Shown here: positions 60,201-64,000 of the stretch, one piece after another
Layout of the letters: each line of letters starts with the position of its first letter
How positions within the stretch are numbered: position 1 is the stretch's first letter
Assembly: GCA_944472155.2 (NCBI GenBank)
Contig: OX235279.1
Span: forward strand, 116,118,110 to 116,182,109
Origin: Trichobilharzia szidati
Lineage: Eukaryota; Platyhelminthes; Trematoda; Strigeidida; Schistosomatidae
Length of the DNA: 64,000 nucleotides
Direction of reading: 5' to 3'
Position numbers and translations under genes: made by a program
Notes under the pieces: generated by a model
Databases searched by the model: none
The model's input: only the letters and a program-made list of their open reading frames with translations
What the model was told of the DNA's origin: nothing

Positions 60201-60860
60201 AGTCTAACCGCTCAAAGTACTGACTGGGACAATAAAGTCAAAATGCTGCGTCTCCCATTTTAGGTACCCTAGCAGAAGAGTTTTTATTTCCCTTTATGAC
60301 TAAAATTAAAACCCAAGTATTACACCTGCCTACTGGCTTTATAATTTCGGTCATCCCCAGCTTTCTGCTGATGAAGTCTTAGTTCACAAAATTTTGCATC
60401 TTGAAAAAAGGAGCTAGTCAGATTTTTATGGTTGCAATCAATGAAGATCCCCAAGTTTACCAACTAATTTTAATTTCCTCCTTATGTGAGAGTTTGAGAT
60501 CAAATCGTGAGCAGTGTTTAAGCAGGCTTTTAAATAACTGAAGCTATTGAAGTTTGTGGCCAGTCCTTCAATCATTATTGGTTCAGATCAGTTCTGTAGC
60601 ATAATCTAGTATTTGACAAGTGAAAAACCTATGCTTCAGGCATTAAAATAACCACGTGTCCCACTACAGATGTTGCCGAATGGGGCCAAATTGTCTGTTT
60701 GTCGTAGATTAACCAGTTCTTCTCTAGAAAAATTTAATTCTGACGTTACTGTAGTGAATTTATTAAGTGTTTGCCTAGAAAATCTAGACAAGAACACCCA
60801 TTAATTCATGAAAAATAATTAGGAATAATTAGAGAGAACGTCATCTGACTGTCATCGCTT

Positions 60861-60903
<43 letters not shown>

Positions 60904-63029
60904 GCATAATTAGCATGAGCAAATTTTTAAACCCTCTGGAAATGTAATATAAATATCACATACATCAGAAAAGATGAATAACATAAAAGAATATTTATCA
61001 AAAAAGCACAATATAAAAAGACTGAGATAGAATACCGTTTTTGTAATATTTAAAAATCAAAAATAATTGAATTGCACAAAACCTAACCTAAATGAGAAGA
61101 ATGAATCATTTGGAATATAAGAAAATCACGTGCACACCCACAATATTTACAGATGCAGTGTCACACAACAATAATAAATAAAACTTTAAGCTGAAAAGAA
61201 AACTCACATTTGATGCATCTGTCGAATGAAAGTTGGTTTTGAAGAAATACTAAAGCTTTAAAGAGAAATTCACTGGTGTGTAACAAAAGGGTGAATGGCA
61301 AATATTTAAGCATAAGGCATTTGGTTTCATCCTAAATCCTGGAAGATGTAAGAAGTACATATGAGATAAGAGAGTGAAATTATCTATCACCAACTAATCT
61401 GCGTTTTAAAAAGCTGAATACTGGACACCAGTGCCAGGAAAAGCCAGAAATTCATGTAGGAAACTTAAGATAAGAATAGCAACAGCTGCATTCAAAAGAC
61501 AGAGATGACCGAAATGGTCTTTTTCGATAACGATTATTATCTTGTTCACATGGATACAAACAGCTAGCATAAATCCTCAGAGTTCAGTTTTCTGAATTAT
61601 TAATCTAGGTCAAAAGTATGATATTATATTTACCTATTCGGTGCATTTATGTGCACTAAGAGGTAAGCATCCTGAGCCCTTTTAGAGCCCTGCTATGGTT
61701 TTACATATTCATGATTCTAACCTGTTTGTCAGCGTTTATCGATAAACCAGTAAATATAAAGCCTATTCGTAAAATATGACAGCCGGTAATGAGTGGAGTT
61801 TGAAAATGATCAGAAACACAAAACTTAAAATGGGTAACAACTGTATATCCAGTAAACACGAGCTCCATTTTTTATTTCTTCTTTCAACTATTTAACAGTT
61901 AAAAATCATGCGGAAGTGCACCTATCTTCCAGAGTCTCGAATCTAAAAGACTTTTACTCGATTCTGAGATCGAAGTAAATCAAAGGAATTTAATACATGT
62001 TCAAATAGCTTATTCTAATGTCTAATGTGCTTCAGTAACTCTGATATGAACACTTGTACACAGTTTCTTTTCCTATTCGCTTATCATTTGTTACCGATAC
62101 ATCCAACATCTTGTCTCTTAGCTTCAGACTGTGCAACAAAAATATTTCAGTAGCATTTCCGATAATGCGTGAATTCAACTAACAGTTCTAAGACAGACAC
62201 AAGTCATTGAAAAGTTACTTAGGTTTCCTTGTTCAAGATTTCTAATACTTTCCTACCACTACCCAAGTAATCATTGGGAAACACTTTAACTCCATTTAGT
62301 ATCATCCAGTAATATACATTACCGAGTTGAAACTCCACATAAGAAACCAGTTAAACGTTGATAAATACCCTTACTATAGTATGAACTGCTTACAGTACTT
62401 CGATTCTCCCATTGTATTTCGAATCTGATGGCAGTAATTTGCGTAACGATTTGAATTCACTTTATTTATGTCTGTTACCAGGACGTATAGCTGAATGTGA
62501 AAATTAAAACGTTAGTTCACATTAAGAGCATATATAATGAAAACAATAATGACTGTTGACGTTTATGTCTCAGTGAAGTCAAAAGTGAAGCTTACTTAAT
62601 AGTTGAATAATCCAGTGTGATTCCTCCCACAGCAAATGATTATAAAAATGTTAATCCTATATGCTCTGAAACAACTGGCTGATAATTTAGAAACATAAAT
62701 AAATCACTTCTGAATTAGGATTGTAAGCATCCAAAAAACGTGAAAATTGTGAGTGGTCTAAAAGTTAGTGCACTAGACTTTCATGATATAGTCCACTGCC
62801 AACTTGTAAGAAGTATGATATCTGCGACTGCCCGTATATTTGTTGTACCTGCCTACTAATTGATTTAACCTCTGCCTAATTATCTGATAGCTTTTGTATA
62901 ACATGGTGCTTTTGGGCTTAAGACTCTAACGTTTGCTTACCGTCAGGTAACTTTCAAAATCATTCTCGGTGACATTTGCTTAATTCTCTAAATATTCCCA
63001 TTTTTAATATTAGAACAAGACATATAAGT
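60201..63029. other. AT-rich DNA with a (TA)18 microsatellite
   Basis: No gene or element recognised. A TA run spans 60863-60899. Confidence 0.55.
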
Positions 63030-63597
63030 GAACAATATTGTTTTCAATTAGATCTTCTTTAGGCTTTACTCTAATTTACATAGATTTATATGTAAGAATT
63101 TTTAACCAATGACGGTGATTTTGCGAATCAAATAATAATCATGTGGTAAATGTTTTGAACGTAGTTAATAACGATGATTATAATTATAAGAAAGTATTGA
63201 TAATAAGGTTTATGCAGGTGGCAATAATAATAACAAAGGTAGTAATATATGTATATGTAGACAATTCAATAAATAAATTTGATCAAATCTTAAAAGTTAC
63301 GTAATATTAAGGGTGAGGTGGACAGATAATCAGACTTTAAATAAATAACATAAAAACACGGAGATGGAAAATAAGAAAGGGTGGGAGGGTTTTGAATAGA
63401 ATTCACCTAGGCCAAGGGAGAGACAAAGGTAGAACAAACTTCTTTTGTATGCAGAGACTAAAATTGTTCACTCGAATTCCCATAGCTTCAGCTATGTGTA
63501 AAAGACGGATTCGAATTCCATTCGAAAGGCTCGATGGAATGCGATAGATAACTTTGAAGGCACTATTTTCGTCCACTTGGTGACCGCTATCAATCAA
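63030..63597 (-). pseudogene. PLE GIY-YIG C-terminus and 3' end (P7)
   Basis: Minus-strand IDSGHQVDENSAFKVIYRIP, then RIRLLHIAEAMGIRVNNFSL and CIQKKFVLPLSLPW: the conserved C-terminal half of the PLE endonuclease, still open over 64 codons. The 3' noncoding region matches P1 (36000-36330). The 5' side ends abruptly against RTE R10. Confidence 0.75.
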
Positions 63598-63599
63598 CT

Positions 63600-64000
63600 A
63601 ATCGAGGCTTCCGAAGTGAATGCAGGAGTAAGACAAGAAAACCTACAACTAACACCGATGATATTCCTAATTGTGGTGGACTGGATTATGTGGCGCAACG
63701 TAAGTGGGGAGTGAGAAAACAGAATTGCTCGGGACCACCGATGAGAAGTCTCTGGAAGATCTGGATTTCTCAGGTGATTTATGTCTAATGTCACACAAAC
63801 TCGAAGCCTTACAGGCGAAAACCAACAAACTGGCTGAAACTGGCAGCAAAAACAGGACTCCAGGTGAACATAGAGAAGACGGGGGTGATGAAGATAAGCA
63901 ACAATCCAATGGAGAGCAACAACAACCACCATCAACGGGAGAGATTTAACAGAGGTTACCTCCTTCACTTATCTAGCAAGCATCGTTTCAGTCACAGCCA
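63600..64000 (+). pseudogene. RTE-clade retrotransposon fragment R10, cut by window end
   Basis: Plus strand: SEVNAGVRQEN (RQG box changed), a PMIFLIVVDWIMW-like segment, LEDLDFSGDLCLMSHKLEAL near 63755 (FADD changed to FSGD), then KTNKLAETGSKN and the post-RT start. It continues beyond 64000. The catalytic aspartate change makes it inactive. Confidence 0.8.

Noticed and set aside
1..64000. CRISPR arrays, bacterial operons, rRNA genes, phage or viral genes
   Set aside because: No regularly spaced short repeats, ribosome binding sites, rRNA landmarks or virus-type genes were seen; the window is eukaryotic repeat DNA.

Overview
The window is AT-rich, repeat-dense eukaryotic nuclear DNA. It most likely comes from a schistosome or close trematode relative. 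The best evidence is a tRNA-derived SINE at 48400-48735 carrying a hammerhead ribozyme, the architecture of the schistosome Sm-alpha family. Support comes from many decayed RTE-clade non-LTR retrotransposons and Penelope-like elements (PLEs), both abundant in schistosomes. I see no bacterial genes, operons, rRNA, CRISPR array or intact host gene. Species cannot be fixed from sequence reading alone.

Layout. 1-5 kb: one SINE, two copies of a stem-loop repeat, and one plausible host 3'-terminal exon with a poly(A) signal (2520-2784). 5-13.5 kb: four or more RTE fragments with SINEs inserted into them. 14.6-15.1, 22.5, 34.4-34.8 and 39.3-39.9 kb: decayed hammerhead-type SINEs. 16.1-18.6, 24.1-26.8 and 50.1-52.8 kb: the three longest RTE copies; the first two share an almost identical 1.16-kb inner block in opposite orientation. 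19.7-21.7 kb: tail of a second non-LTR family, then a decayed PLE reverse transcriptase. 31.8-32.75 kb: a complete miniature LTR element with near-identical LTRs and a 4-bp target duplication; a solo LTR of the same family lies at 40984-41287. 36.0-36.7, 45.6-48.1, 55.9-57.6 and 63.0-63.6 kb: PLE fragments with reverse transcriptase and GIY-YIG endonuclease homology. Between these lie long AT-rich stretches with no recognisable feature, probably intron or intergenic DNA.

How the parts relate. The RTE supplies EN/RT-type machinery. The abundant tRNA-headed SINE has a body and tail resembling the two ends of that RTE, which suggests mobilisation in trans. The hammerhead SINEs form a second nonautonomous group, and every ribozyme core I could read has at least one damaging change. 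The main candidates for something new are: (1) a sharply bounded gene-conversion-like tract between two inverted RTE copies; (2) a 949-bp LTR element that fuses a possible gag start to a pol-like end in one ORF; (3) a core change shared by two separate Sm-alpha copies, suggesting a family that spread without an active ribozyme; (4) a three-copy repeat with a hammerhead-like stem-loop. All element calls rest on reading translations and repeats by eye. Boundaries are approximate except where target duplications are given.
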